A DNA stretch of 31,423 bases, from NCBI GenBank assembly GCA_027327845.1, contig DAHVYC010000001.1, positions 1 to 31,423 of the forward strand, given 5' to 3'. The DNA comes from Candidatus Nomurabacteria bacterium (lineage in GTDB: Bacteria > Patescibacteriota > Minisyncoccia > Phycocordibacterales > UBA9973). Shown here in pieces: positions 5,633-14,475 of the stretch. How positions within the stretch are numbered: position 1 is the stretch's first letter; every line of letters starts with the position of its first letter. The position numbers and the translations under genes are program-made. The notes beneath the pieces are model-generated. The model searched no databases. It was not told where the DNA came from and saw only the letters and a list, made by a program, of their open reading frames with translations.

Positions 5633-8608
5633 TTAGTGATGACTTTTGTCTATAGAAGTAGCTACTGCAGTCCTAGGTCCATAGTATGCCTTTCTAGCCG
5701 TGAGTATTAGAAGCACCAAGAGAAGTATGAGAAGAAGCCATCCTATGAGGTTGTTGGGCAAGAAACTGTTCCCAAACAGGAGAGCCAAAGCTCCAAGCTG
5801 TCCGCTTTCCGTCCCACCCTCGATTGTATTTTTGGAATAAGCGAAGACCTCTTCCTGAGATCCCGTACTTGATACTGTATAGGCCATGTTTGCTGTCACG
5901 ACCGTTATCTTTCCAATCTGTGCGTCGGAAGTTACTTTTACCGATATCATTACGCTTCCTTCTTCTCCTGGATTAAGATTTCCTATATTTGACAATAATA
6001 TATTATTTAAGGAAGAAAATGATCCTCTACTTGCTTCTATGAATTCAAGTTCTTTGGGAATGTAAACTTGCAGAACCACATCACTCAGACTCTTTGAAGA
6101 AACGTTTTTGTAATTTACCACATACTGGATGACGTCTCCGCGTCTTATTGATTCGTTGTTCTTATTTATAGTCAAGAATACTAGAGAAGATTTTGATGTA
6201 CCGTTTGTTGTCGTTGTATTTGTCACGACGGTGGTGTTCCTGTAAACAGTATTTGTATTGGTGTTACTGTTAATATTTCCTCCGGAAGTGGTAAAGCTCA
6301 ATATATCTCCACGGGCGGTACCGTACTGGTTGGTAACCACCGCTCTATAATAATAGGTAGTATTCGGTGAGAGGTTGTATAGGTTTTCATAAAACGGATT
6401 TGATTGTGTGTTCCCTATATTTTTGTTTTCAGTGCTTCGGCCCAAACTACTTGTAGTACCATACTCGAAATATCCGGTAGTATATGCGGAGTTACTTACC
6501 AAACCCAGTCCGCTTATTCTAGCGCTATCGCTTCCTATACTGGTGGCGGAAGTAGTCACAGCTGTAGGCGCACAATTGCCGTAAGTACAGGTATTGGTAT
6601 TACTTCCGTAGTTGGTTGTTATGAATGTTAAAGTGTTTCCGTAAACGGTAGCACCGTTGCCTCCCAATGCGGCCGCTCGGAAATAGTAGACGGTGTTAGG
6701 AGTCAAGTTATAAAGGGTCTCGCTGAAGTTGCCCGCGTAAGTTCCTTGGCTCATTCTGTTTGTGGAAGTGTAAAGGAAACTATAATTTGTGCCCCATTCA
6801 AACCATCTCATGGCGTAAGAACCGTTAGGGTCTACGTACCCGTTTAGGATAGCGTAAGTATTACTTACTCCCGTGGCAGAATAGGTGGTGACCAAAGGTT
6901 GGTTGTTGTAGTTGAAATAGCAATTGTTATAACTGCAATAATTATTATTATAATTGTTTAAAGTTGTAAAACTCATCTGACTTCCGTATATTAGTTGTCC
7001 GTTATTTGCCTGGGCTACAGCTCTGTAATAGTATGTGGTGTTTGGAGAAAGGCCACTCAAATAATAGCTATAGGAAGTTCCAGTATTTGATCCGTAATTT
7101 ACCTGGCCGGTTTGATTTCCGTAATAAGAAGAAGTGCCCCATTCAAACCAGGCATATATATTTGATGTTCCACTGGAACTCAAATATCCGTTTAAGGTAG
7201 CATAATTCATGCCTAAATTTGTGGCTCCATTTGTGTTTACATTCAAAGTTGCGTTTTGTCCGCCGACATTTACCGTGACGGAATCAGTGGCAGACAATCC
7301 AGCATTATTGGAACAAGTTATGCTGTAAGTGGTCGTATTGTTCAATGATCCGGTGTAGAAATTTCCGGATAAATCTTTCGTACCCGCCCAATTATTTGCT
7401 CCTCCGTTTGCTGTACAGGAAGAGGCATTGGTGGAAGTCCAGTTTACATAAGTGGAACTTCCATAGTTTACATTAGTATTTGATGCGGATATTTTTACAG
7501 TTGGTGCAATATTTTGCTGTCCTACTGTTACCGTTGTGGTATCCGTCGTGCTTCCGCCCTCTCCGGTACAGGTGATGCTGTAAGTAGTCGTGGCGGTAGG
7601 GGAGACTGTTCGATATCCGGAAGTAGTATTGCTTGTGGTCCAGGTGGCATTACAGGAAGTGGCGCCGGAAGAATTCCAGGATAAGGTGGAGCTTCCGCCA
7701 TATTGTATATTGGAAGGATTGGCAATAAGGCTGACCGTCGGCGCTTGAGGGATATTTATTGAATTTACATTCACAGTTACAACATCACTGCTTGACCCGG
7801 AACTGTTGGAACAAGTGACATTGTAAGTAGTAGTGCTATAGAGCGATCCGGTGTAGAAACTTCCTGAAGTAGTGCTTTTTACCCCAGCCCATCCGTTTGC
7901 TCCTCCGCTTGCTACACAGGAAGTAGGATTGCCGGTAGTAGTCCATCGGACATAGGTGCTTCCTCCGGAAGTCAAATTATTATTATCTACTCTTAGTGTA
8001 ACAGTAGGGGAAGGATAAGATGCCACAGTGACGGTGGTGGAAGCATTGGCTGTTCCTCCAGCTCCGGTGCAAGTTATGTAGTATGTAGTAGTGGCAGTCG
8101 GATATACCAGAGCTGATCCGTTAGTAGCGTTATTCGTAGTCCAAGAAGAGTTGCAATAAGTAGTATTTGCGGATGACCAAGTGAGGGTGGAATTTCCACC
8201 GTATTGTATGCTGGCAGGATTGGCAGTCAAAGTGACCGTAGGAGTCTGAGTTATAGGGTGAGTCAATGTCGTGAAAGATTTTATTTCACCAGAGGCGACA
8301 CCGAATGTATTTGATGCTTTTGCTTGGTAGTAATAAGTGGTGCCTTCCGAAAGGCCGGTTAAAGTGAAGCTGTATTGAGAATTATAATTAAAAGTCTGAG
8401 ATGGGGTTCTGTTGCCCAATGAGCTACTGGTACCCCATTCAAACCAGGCTTCCGTCGGACTACCATTTGGCGTCACATATCCATAGATGGTGGCGCTGGT
8501 GTAGCTTACCACAGGACCCGGGACATATTGCGCATGCGCAAACGGAGCACTGAAAGCGAGCCCTAAAAAGACAAACAAACCCATTATTAATTTTATTTTT
8601 GTATTCAT
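5633..8608 (-). CDS. large surface protein with Fn3-like and Ig-like repeats, DUF11-like domain and C-terminal anchor
   Basis: A 991-aa secreted, membrane-anchored protein, probably an adhesin or surface-layer component. The start at 8608 gives a signal peptide ending AHA-Q (~27); the frame continues upstream to a GTG at 8737 but that extension is not signal-like. Approximate domain order: Fn3-like 1 (30-120), Ig-like 1-4 (122-450) in an A-B-A-B pattern, Fn3-like 2-4 (451-780), an Asn/Thr-rich linker, a DUF11-like domain (805-925), one TM segment (951-968) and a short basic tail. Fn3-like units share WFEWGT...YYYRA cores; the Ig-like units each hold two Cys. The two linkers after Fn3-like 2 and 3 each carry a CxxxxC pair (CSYNNC, CTYGNC). 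The target is unknown. It is convergent with the exporter genes. Confidence 0.85.
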   Translation of the reverse strand: MNTKIKLIMGLFVFLGLAFSAPFAHAQYVPGPVVSYTSATIYGYVTPNGSPTEAWFEWGTSSSLGNRTPSQTFNYNSQYSFTLTGLSEGTTYYYQAKASNTFGVASGEIKSFTTLTHPITQTPTVTLTANPASIQYGGNSTLTWSSANTTYCNSSWTTNNATNGSALVYPTATTTYYITCTGAGGTANASTTVTVASYPSPTVTLRVDNNNLTSGGSTYVRWTTTGNPTSCVASGGANGWAGVKSTTSGSFYTGSLYSTTTYNVTCSNSSGSSSDVVTVNVNSINIPQAPTVSLIANPSNIQYGGSSTLSWNSSGATSCNATWTTSNTTSGYRTVSPTATTTYSITCTGEGGSTTDTTTVTVGQQNIAPTVKISASNTNVNYGSSTYVNWTSTNASSCTANGGANNWAGTKDLSGNFYTGSLNNTTTYSITCSNNAGLSATDSVTVNVGGQNATLNVNTNGATNLGMNYATLNGYLSSSGTSNIYAWFEWGTSSYYGNQTGQVNYGSNTGTSYSYYLSGLSPNTTYYYRAVAQANNGQLIYGSQMSFTTLNNYNNNYCSYNNCYFNYNNQPLVTTYSATGVSNTYAILNGYVDPNGSYAMRWFEWGTNYSFLYTSTNRMSQGTYAGNFSETLYNLTPNTVYYFRAAALGGNGATVYGNTLTFITTNYGSNTNTCTYGNCAPTAVTTSATSIGSDSARISGLGLVSNSAYTTGYFEYGTTSSLGRSTENKNIGNTQSNPFYENLYNLSPNTTYYYRAVVTNQYGTARGDILSFTTSGGNINSNTNTNTVYRNTTVVTNTTTTNGTSKSSLVFLTINKNNESIRRGDVIQYVVNYKNVSSKSLSDVVLQVYIPKELEFIEASRGSFSSLNNILLSNIGNLNPGEEGSVMISVKVTSDAQIGKITVVTANMAYTVSSTGSQEEVFAYSKNTIEGGTESGQLGALALLFGNSFLPNNLIGWLLLILLLVLLILTARKAYYGPRTAVATSIDKSHH

Positions 8609-8645
8609 ATATTTTTTAATTATTTTTTTAAAGTAAATCTCTTTA

Positions 8646-8715
8646 CTCCCCAAAAACATAAAATATTTTATGGCTTTGGGGAGTAGGGAAGCGGAGATTT
8701 TTTCTCTCGCTTCCC
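8646..8715 (-). terminator. two stem-loops downstream of the secreted Tyr-rich protein gene
   Basis: In minus-strand order the first hairpin is GGGAAGCG/CGCTTCCC (8686-8715), closing further with AGA/TCT around a T-rich loop; the second is CTCCCCAAA/TTTGGGGAG (8646-8654 and 8675-8683). They separate the gene at 8727 from the surface-protein gene. Neither has a clean U tract, so termination is likely but not certain. Confidence 0.5.
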
Positions 8716-8726
8716 CATCAAAACTT

Positions 8727-9548
8727 TTATCTGCCACCGCGCGGAGTGTAGGAACTTCTTGCTTGACCCTGAGAAGGTGTGTAGGTTCTTTGTTGGTAGT
8801 AAGAACCTGTAGAGTAACCGTTGTTGTAATTATTTCTTGTTACTCTACCTTCCACCATGGGAGGATCTCCGTTCGGACCCGTTATTACTGGTCCAGGAGG
8901 CCTGCCTATGATCCTTCGCTCTCGCATATAAGAATCGCGAGGACTATGAGGGTCATAGTACTGGGGTTGTTGTATTATAGGTTGAGGGCAAGAATATCCA
9001 ACATACCCATAACTTGCCCGAGGGTAGGATGCATAACCTACTGGGTCGTAGTAATAATTTTGACCCATTTGAGGAAAGAAACCAGAAAGATCAGAAGATT
9101 CAGAATTGTAAATAGTAGTAGAACTAATCGAAGGATTTTTTTGTTTTAACTCCTTTTTTAATTCTTCTATTTCTTTACTTAATCTGCTTAAAGAAGAGTC
9201 TGGTTTTTCTACTCTCGCTATTTTTTCTTCTTGCTTTTGTTGATTTTTTCCCCAAGCTACGAATTCACCCGTATTCCCACACTTGTATATACGGGTAATC
9301 TTGCCGGTTTTCTTGTTGAGGACGACAAGCTCGTTCTCTAACCAAGCAAATTTTACGCCCCCCACAACTTGCCCATGGAACACACCAGTGAATCTCACTG
9401 TGTCTTCATCTGCAGTTAGGGGTTTGAAATTTTTAAATGAAACAGCATGATAGGTTCGTTGGTTTTCGACAGTTGCTTCAAAACTATCGAAAGTTTGGGC
9501 CAATGTGTAGGTTCCCAAAAACAACATAAAAAATACTACTCTTTTCAC
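8727..9548 (-). CDS. secreted protein of unknown function with Tyr/Pro/Gly-rich C-terminal half
   Basis: 273 aa, not recognised. The N terminus is a signal peptide (MKRVVFFMLFLGTYTLAQ, likely cut after LAQ or near it). Residues ~20-105 look like a small beta-rich domain with 'GKITRIYKCGNTGEFVAWG'. A Lys/Glu-rich coiled-coil segment follows (~115-140, LSRLSKEIEELKKELKQK). From ~155 the sequence is low-complexity, rich in Tyr, Pro, Gln, Arg and Gly, ending SSYTPRGGR. It starts with GTG (9546-9548) and, unlike most genes here, has a clear Shine-Dalgarno (GAGGTG) about 4 nt upstream, which supports the start and sets its translation signals apart from its neighbours. A surface or cell-wall role is only a guess from the export signal and composition. 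Confidence 0.75.
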   Translation of the reverse strand: MKRVVFFMLFLGTYTLAQTFDSFEATVENQRTYHAVSFKNFKPLTADEDTVRFTGVFHGQVVGGVKFAWLENELVVLNKKTGKITRIYKCGNTGEFVAWGKNQQKQEEKIARVEKPDSSLSRLSKEIEELKKELKQKNPSISSTTIYNSESSDLSGFFPQMGQNYYYDPVGYASYPRASYGYVGYSCPQPIIQQPQYYDPHSPRDSYMRERRIIGRPPGPVITGPNGDPPMVEGRVTRNNYNNGYSTGSYYQQRTYTPSQGQARSSYTPRGGR

Positions 9549-9615
9549 AGTGCACCTCGCTTATATTTATTTAAAAACAACGTTATTTTCTGCATTAAGC
9601 ATAGCATTTATAAGC

Positions 9616-9657
9616 AAAAAAGTCAAGGGATGGAGTGTATTCCTTGACCTTTTACTT
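9616..9657 (-). terminator. rho-independent terminator of the DUF5666-like gene at 9678
   Basis: On the minus strand AAGGTCAAGG, a 13-nt loop and CCTTGACTTTTTT form a GC-containing stem followed by six T residues, about 20 nt after the stop at 9678. It is a classic intrinsic terminator and separates this gene from the secreted protein gene. Confidence 0.75.
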
Positions 9658-9677
9658 TTTAGCGGAAATTTTGGTTT

Positions 9678-10145
9678 CTATTGCTGAGTTGGGACGCCCT
9701 GTCTTGCCATCGGCCTTATTTGTATCGACTTGGCACTGATGCTCCCGTCTTGATTGGCTGTTCCATTAATTGACACCTGAGATCCGACTGTTAAGTCATT
9801 AAGGGATCCGGAATCCATTTTTGAAATTGCAGTATTGGTGTCAAAAAATATTATTTTAGAACCGCTATCGCTCGTATTCGAAGAATTTCCGAAATCATTT
9901 AATTTTATAGTGACACTGTTGGCATCTTTTGAAATTATTTCTCCATTCAAAAATCCTCCGCCCGAAATTCTTCCTCCTCTTACACCGGGGGCATACTGTC
10001 CGTTCCTGTTTTGGATATTTGTACCGACTCCGTTCGTACTTGAAGCTACACTCCCGCTCTTTTCATAAACTGTTCCGGCGTAGAATGCACCCAAGAGAAG
10101 CGCTATGCCGGCGATTATTGAAACAATTTTTTTATTTTTATTCAT
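9678..10145 (-). CDS. membrane-anchored DUF5666-like protein
   Basis: 155 aa. A short basic start (MNKNKKIV) precedes one hydrophobic segment (~8-25), read as an uncleaved signal anchor. After a Gly/Asn-rich spacer, residues ~65-145 form a small beta-barrel-like domain of the DUF5666 type, with the pattern 'NGEIISKDANSVTIKL', 'KIIFFDTNTAIS', 'LTVGSQVSINGTANQDGSISAKSIQI'. It resembles the protein at 13962, so the efflux operon is flanked by two such proteins. It lies 106 nt downstream of the permease, past a long hairpin, and has its own terminator. A periplasmic or cell-envelope binding role is inferred only from its anchor and neighbours. Confidence 0.75.
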   Translation of the reverse strand: MNKNKKIVSIIAGIALLLGAFYAGTVYEKSGSVASSTNGVGTNIQNRNGQYAPGVRGGRISGGGFLNGEIISKDANSVTIKLNDFGNSSNTSDSGSKIIFFDTNTAISKMDSGSLNDLTVGSQVSINGTANQDGSISAKSIQIRPMARQGVPTQQ

Positions 10146-10180
10146 AAATTTTGTTTTTAACTAATAATTAATAATTTTTA

Positions 10181-10250
10181 CCCGCACACTTATTTTTATG
10201 ATGTATCAAAAGATGCATTGTATTCAATATTACAAGAATAAGTGTGCGGG
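10181..10250 (-). terminator. long stem-loop right after the MacB-like permease stop
   Basis: CCCGCACACTTATT (10181-10194) and AATAAGTGTGCGGG (10237-10250) are perfect 14-bp inverted repeats around a 42-nt AT-rich loop. The structure starts one base after the permease TAA. It is followed on the minus strand by TAAAAATT rather than a U tract, so it may be a 3' stabiliser or partial terminator before the DUF5666-like gene. Confidence 0.6.
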
Positions 10251-10251
10251 T

Positions 10252-11475
10252 TTATTCATAACGCAGAGCGTCTATCGGATTTAGATTGGCCGCTCTCTTG
10301 GCGGGGTAGTATCCGAATATTATTCCTATGCCTGCGGATACGCAGAAAGCGAGAATTATAGAAGAAAGAGAAACGGTTGTTTCCAAAATACCGAAATATG
10401 TCATTAAAAATGATATTAATAGACCCAGAACCACCCCCACGAATCCTCCCGAGAAAGTGAGGGTTATAGCTTCGACCAAGAACTGTTTGTTTATGTCTTT
10501 CTTTTTGGCACCGATTGCCTTTCTTAGTCCTATTTCCCTGGTGCGTTCCGTGACCGTAGTCAACATCATATTCATTATTCCTATTCCTCCAACAATAAGA
10601 GATATACCGGCAATGGCTGCAAGCAAAATCGTAAGCGTGCCCGTTATACTGGAAGCTGTGGCTATTATGTCCGCTTGATTAAACGTGCTGAAGTCTGCCT
10701 GGGTCGGATCGGATATATGATGTAAATTAAGTAAAAGACTTGTAATGTCGTTTTGAACTTGAGTAGTGGAGTTTGAATCTTGAGCAGAAACGCTGATAGT
10801 GGTCACATATTGATCACCTGAGAGAAAACGCTCCGCGGTGGTGATCGGGATAAATATTATATCGTCTTGATTAGAGAATCCGGATCCGCCTTTCGCTTTA
10901 GTCATGCCCACTATCTTAAAATCTTGCTGTTTGATTCTAATTGTCTGCCCTATGGGATCAGTACCTGCACCAAAAAGATCATCTCTTGCACTCGGACCGA
11001 TTACAGCTATCTTGGAAGCGCTTTCCACGTTCTGATCTGTTATGAAAGAACCCTCTTCTGCTTGCACATTTCTCACATCTCCATACGTGCTTGTGACTCC
11101 GGATACTTCCGTGTTTGTGTTCGTACCTAAGGCGGTGACTTGGTAACGCCCTGTCACTTCCGGAGCTACTGCTTTTACTGAAGCGACGTCCGAGGCTATG
11201 GCATTTGCGTCGGAAATTTTTAAAGATTTTGCTGACCCTCTTCCTGCAGATACCTGAAATCCCGGACCTCTCTGCGCACCTGGAGCCACTATTATCAAAT
11301 TCGAACCTATGGATTGGATACTTGATTCGATGGAGCTTTGGGCTCCTTGTCCGATGGCTGTCATGGCGATGACGGAAGCTATGCCTATGATAATACCGAG
11401 CATTGTAAGACCAGACCTCGCTTTATTGGCCGAGAGAGAAGAATATGTTTCATGTAATATGTCGGAGGTTTTCAT
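10252..11475 (-). CDS. MacB-like ABC transporter permease
   Basis: 407 aa with the MacB/FtsX fold: an N-terminal TM (~20-42, 'RSGLTMLGIIIGIASVIAM' with the cytoplasmic lead 'SLSANKARSG'), a large extracytoplasmic MacB_PCD domain (~50-265) and three C-terminal TM segments (~278-302, 332-356, 370-395) with 'RTREIGLRKAIGAKKKDI' between the second and third and the ending 'YPAKRAANLNPIDALRYE'. It lacks the fused ATPase of proteobacterial MacB; the ATPase is the separate gene at 11548. With the adaptor at 12261 it forms a MacA-MacB-like mechanotransmission system that would act on extracytoplasmic substrates such as peptides, lipids or drugs. Confidence 0.93.
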   Translation of the reverse strand: MKTSDILHETYSSLSANKARSGLTMLGIIIGIASVIAMTAIGQGAQSSIESSIQSIGSNLIIVAPGAQRGPGFQVSAGRGSAKSLKISDANAIASDVASVKAVAPEVTGRYQVTALGTNTNTEVSGVTSTYGDVRNVQAEEGSFITDQNVESASKIAVIGPSARDDLFGAGTDPIGQTIRIKQQDFKIVGMTKAKGGSGFSNQDDIIFIPITTAERFLSGDQYVTTISVSAQDSNSTTQVQNDITSLLLNLHHISDPTQADFSTFNQADIIATASSITGTLTILLAAIAGISLIVGGIGIMNMMLTTVTERTREIGLRKAIGAKKKDINKQFLVEAITLTFSGGFVGVVLGLLISFLMTYFGILETTVSLSSIILAFCVSAGIGIIFGYYPAKRAANLNPIDALRYE

Positions 11476-11510
11476 CCTATTAAAAATTTTAATTAATAAT
11501 TTCTATCTTT

Positions 11511-11540
11511 TATCCTGTTAGCTGAATTTTTAACAGGATA
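11511..11540 (-). promoter_or_regulatory. stem-loop between the ATPase and permease genes
   Basis: TATCCTGTTA and TAACAGGATA form a perfect 10-bp stem with a 10-nt loop in the 72-nt gap, the only wide gap between genes from 11475 to 14910. It may lower or stabilise downstream expression inside the operon. Confidence 0.5.
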
Positions 11541-11547
11541 GGTATAT

Positions 11548-12255
11548 TTATTTTTGATTGACGATTCTTTTTAAATGAGTAGTTCGGTCTTCTATTAATT
11601 TTCCGTCTTTTATAAAAAGGATTCTGTCTGCATGCTCGGCTATATCTTGTTCGTGGGTTATGAGCACTATGGTGCGTCCTAATTCTTTGTTTAATCTTTG
11701 AAAGGTTCCCAGCACTATTTCGCTTGTCTTTGAATCTAGGTTTCCGGTCGGTTCGTCTGCAAGTATGAGAGACGGTTCGTTTACCAGGGCCCTGGCTATG
11801 GCTACGCGCTGTATTTGTCCTCCAGAAAGCTGATTTGAAAGATTATGAAAATGTCCTTCATCCAGTCCGGCCAGAAGGAGTGATTTTCTGGCTTTTGCCT
11901 CTCTTTCTCCGGCATCTATACCCGAATAAACGAGTGGGAGCATTACATTACGGAGAACTGTGGTTCTGGGGAGTAAATTGAATGATTGGAATACAAATCC
12001 GATTTTATCTTTGCGTATGTCTGCAAGTTCATCGTCTGACAACGTAGAGACATTTTTCCCATCCAGAAAATATGTCCCGCTAGTCGGATTATCCAGAGCT
12101 CCTAGTATATGCATCAAGGTGGATTTTCCTGATCCAGAGGGCCCCATAATTGCCACGAATTCCCCGTCTTTGATCGAAAAGTCTATTCCTTTCAATGCTT
12201 CAAATAGGACGTCGCCTGTCTTATATGTTTTTGTTATCCCTCTGACTTCGATCAT
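11548..12255 (-). CDS. MacB/LolD-type ABC transporter ATP-binding protein
   Basis: 235 aa, a complete nucleotide-binding domain. The Walker A GPSGSGKST is at ~38-46, the Q-loop in 'GFVFQSFNLLPRTT', the signature LSGGQIQRVAIARALV near 143-158, Walker B 'LILADEPTGNLDS' near 163-175 and the switch His in 'VLITHEQDIAEHADR'. The 'EPTGNLDS' D-loop and overall length are typical of the MacB/LolD/FtsE branch, not of importers. The start is 5 nt after the adaptor stop at 12261, consistent with coupled translation. Confidence 0.95.
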   Translation of the reverse strand: MIEVRGITKTYKTGDVLFEALKGIDFSIKDGEFVAIMGPSGSGKSTLMHILGALDNPTSGTYFLDGKNVSTLSDDELADIRKDKIGFVFQSFNLLPRTTVLRNVMLPLVYSGIDAGEREAKARKSLLLAGLDEGHFHNLSNQLSGGQIQRVAIARALVNEPSLILADEPTGNLDSKTSEIVLGTFQRLNKELGRTIVLITHEQDIAEHADRILFIKDGKLIEDRTTHLKRIVNQK

Positions 12256-12260
12256 AAAAG

Positions 12261-13958
12261 CTATCTTAAGACCCTTGCCGCATTATTTCTTCCACTTCCG
12301 CCTACCGCATTGATCAAGCTTGGTGCTGTGGAAGATGAGCTGGAAGAAACAATGGTTTTGACCACTATTTGATCACCCTCTTTTAGCCCGGATATTATTT
12401 CAGATAAAGTATCGTTTGAAGCGCCGACTTCTACGTCCTGATTTATTGGTGCTATGGACGATGGAGTTCCCTGTAATCCATCAGTGGAAGCCGGGAGGGG
12501 AGAAGAGAACATTTCTACATAGCTTATATTTCCGGATTTTTTTATTGCGCTGTTCGGAACAGTGAGCACATCTTGCTTTACATTGGTTATGATGTCGGCA
12601 GTTGCGCTCATACCCGGTTTTATTCTCGTATCGTCCGTATCGAAACTTATTTTGACATTATAATTGACTACCCCTTGGGAGACTGTCCCTATCGAATCTA
12701 CCTCGACTACCTTACCGGATATCGAAAGAAGTGGTATGGCATCGAACGATAAGGTCCCTTTTTCTCCTAAAGAGATTTTGGCTACATCGACTTCATTCAA
12801 GGAGATTACAGCCACTTTTTTCGAGGTTATAATGCTTCCCAGGGTTGTACCAGAGCTCGCATTATCTCCCTTTATCACCGGAATACTTGCCATTACTCCG
12901 GAGAAGGGTGCTCTGACATAATAATAAGACAAGTTTTGTTTTGCATCCGAGAGAGCATTTTCCTTTTGCTTGACGGCAAGTTCCGCGGATTGGATATCAA
13001 TATTTGAATTTGGAAAAGCATCTTTGCTGCTCGTTATATTTGTTTTTATTGTCAAAAGATTTGATAGATCAGTATTGGTCTTAGAAGTGTAATCACTCAG
13101 GGTGGCCTTGTGTGTGGTTATTATTGCAGGGGTATTATTTGGAGAGCGTTTCTGTATAGAACTATTTACGAAATCTATATAGTTGTTTGCGTTTTTTATG
13201 GCGGTCGAAATCAATTTTACCGTGTCATAAGTTTTTGATATTAAGGCCTCGATCGTTGCATTGTCGGAAGTTCTGGAGGCGGATTTATAACTATCGAAAT
13301 TGTCATTGTAAGCTTTGAGCGCTGCGTCATAAGAATCTATCAGATTTTGTTTATAGATTTTTACAGCATCGGCATCTTCCGCGATAACTTGCCCTTCATA
13401 CCAATTTATATTCCATTGCCCGGTGCTTTGACTTACGGTACTTGTAAAAAACATAGTATTGAGTCCGTTCATGATTCCGGGTAGATCGAGAAAGGTGTTG
13501 GAAACTGTATTGAAACCATCATCGTATGCCTTGGCCAGATCCGTATTTAAATTTGTGTCCGAATTTTGTATTTGGAGTTTTTGTAAAGATAAATTTGCAT
13601 TTTGTAAATTTATTTCAGCATCCCTTACCGCTTTTTGTGCATCCGTACTATCTATAGAGAAAAGCAACTTTCCTTCTTGTACGGAATCTCCCGGATTTAC
13701 GTATATGCCGGTTATAGTGCCGGATACTTCAGGTTTGATATCTATTTGACTGGAGGCTGATACCTGCCCTGTGCCGGATACAGAAGATATTATAGTGCCT
13801 TTTTCCACCAGAGCGGTCACATATCTTGTTTCCCCGGTGGTGCTCTTCATTTTTTTGTATCCCAAATATCCGCCAAATATTATTACCAGCGCCATAATTG
13901 AACTTATGACTTTGTGTAATAGGACATAAGTTTTTATTTTACTCCAATATTTTTCCAT
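12261..13958 (-). CDS. MacA-like periplasmic adaptor (HlyD/RND membrane fusion family)
   Basis: 565 aa, long for MacA (~370). One N-terminal TM (~15-35) anchors it. The first half of a biotinyl-lipoyl-like domain ('GQVSASSQIDIKPEVSGTITGIYVNPGDSVQEGKLLF', ~60-105) is followed by a long helical hairpin region (~110-345) and the second half ('YYVRAPFSGVMASIPV'). The beta-barrel ('DVAKISLGEKGTLSFDA') and membrane-proximal domains follow, with 'VLTVPNSAIKKSGNISYV'. The tail is Ser- and Ala-rich. The extra length sits in the hairpin (~130-320) and includes hydrophobic stretches. Gram-negative MacA reaches toward an outer-membrane channel; in an organism without an outer membrane its partner is unclear. 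Confidence 0.9.
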   Translation of the reverse strand: MEKYWSKIKTYVLLHKVISSIMALVIIFGGYLGYKKMKSTTGETRYVTALVEKGTIISSVSGTGQVSASSQIDIKPEVSGTITGIYVNPGDSVQEGKLLFSIDSTDAQKAVRDAEINLQNANLSLQKLQIQNSDTNLNTDLAKAYDDGFNTVSNTFLDLPGIMNGLNTMFFTSTVSQSTGQWNINWYEGQVIAEDADAVKIYKQNLIDSYDAALKAYNDNFDSYKSASRTSDNATIEALISKTYDTVKLISTAIKNANNYIDFVNSSIQKRSPNNTPAIITTHKATLSDYTSKTNTDLSNLLTIKTNITSSKDAFPNSNIDIQSAELAVKQKENALSDAKQNLSYYYVRAPFSGVMASIPVIKGDNASSGTTLGSIITSKKVAVISLNEVDVAKISLGEKGTLSFDAIPLLSISGKVVEVDSIGTVSQGVVNYNVKISFDTDDTRIKPGMSATADIITNVKQDVLTVPNSAIKKSGNISYVEMFSSPLPASTDGLQGTPSSIAPINQDVEVGASNDTLSEIISGLKEGDQIVVKTIVSSSSSSTAPSLINAVGGSGRNNAARVLR

Positions 13959-13961
13959 ATA

Positions 13962-14468
13962 TTATTTTGTTGGTGCCGGTGTTTGGGATGCTGGAGGATT
14001 TTGAGAAGGCAGGCCAAAAGGCATTACTCTTATAAATTTCGCTTCTATCTGGCCCTGAGAATTTGGCGAACCTATTACCACCACATAATCATCTACCGAA
14101 AGACCGTTTTCATTTATAGTTGCCATTTGTTTTTGAATTTTTGTGTTGTTATCCATTATTACCACTTTCTCTGTATTGTCGCTTCCTTCCACTATTATGG
14201 AAGGCAATTCGATTTTTACTATTTTGCCGACTGCTCCGTGAGATACGGGAAAATTATCCCTTCCAAACATGAATCTGCCTGACCTCATACCAAAATTGCG
14301 TTCGTAATTTTCTCCCCAGGTTCGGCCGAAAGATGCCTTATGGAAACCGACGGAAATTCCGGCTGAAAATACGAGTACGGCAACGATAAGAGAACCGACA
14401 CCTATCAATATACCAGTCGAGACCTTTGAACTTAGAGCTTTTTTTATATCTTCGTAGATTTTTTTCAT
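13962..14468 (-). CDS. membrane-anchored DUF5666-like protein in the efflux operon
   Basis: 168 aa. A cytoplasmic lead (~1-18, MKKIYEDIKKALSSKVSTG) is followed by one TM (~20-42) and an extracytoplasmic domain. Residues ~78-150 match the same small beta domain as the protein at 9678 ('GAVGKIVKIELPSIIVEG', 'KVVIMDNNTKIQK', 'LSVDDYVVVIGSPNSQGQIEAKFIRVMP'). The tail is Pro-rich (SQNPPASQTPAPTK). It lies 3 nt upstream of the MacA-like gene and 7 nt after the membrane protein gene, so all are one transcript. A role as sensor or accessory of the exporter is inferred from linkage. Confidence 0.75.
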   Translation of the reverse strand: MKKIYEDIKKALSSKVSTGILIGVGSLIVAVLVFSAGISVGFHKASFGRTWGENYERNFGMRSGRFMFGRDNFPVSHGAVGKIVKIELPSIIVEGSDNTEKVVIMDNNTKIQKQMATINENGLSVDDYVVVIGSPNSQGQIEAKFIRVMPFGLPSQNPPASQTPAPTK

Positions 14469-14475
14469 GCTTTTT

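Noticed and set aside
5633..8608. CRISPR-like or satellite repeats in the surface-protein gene
   Set aside because: The repeats are degenerate protein domains of ~80-110 codons, not short identical DNA repeats with unique spacers.
8609..8737. Longer N terminus for the large surface protein, from a GTG at 8737
   Set aside because: The extra 43 residues cross two stem-loops and precede a clean signal peptide that begins at 8608.
8670..9149. Plus-strand open frame of 159 codons antisense to the secreted Tyr-rich protein
   Set aside because: It is Arg/Thr/Ile-rich, has no motif and lies opposite a gene with a signal peptide and a ribosome-binding site.
10181..10250. Riboswitch or attenuator upstream of the second DUF5666-like gene
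   Set aside because: Only a single long stem is visible, with no known aptamer pattern; it is better explained as a 3' stem-loop of the permease transcript.
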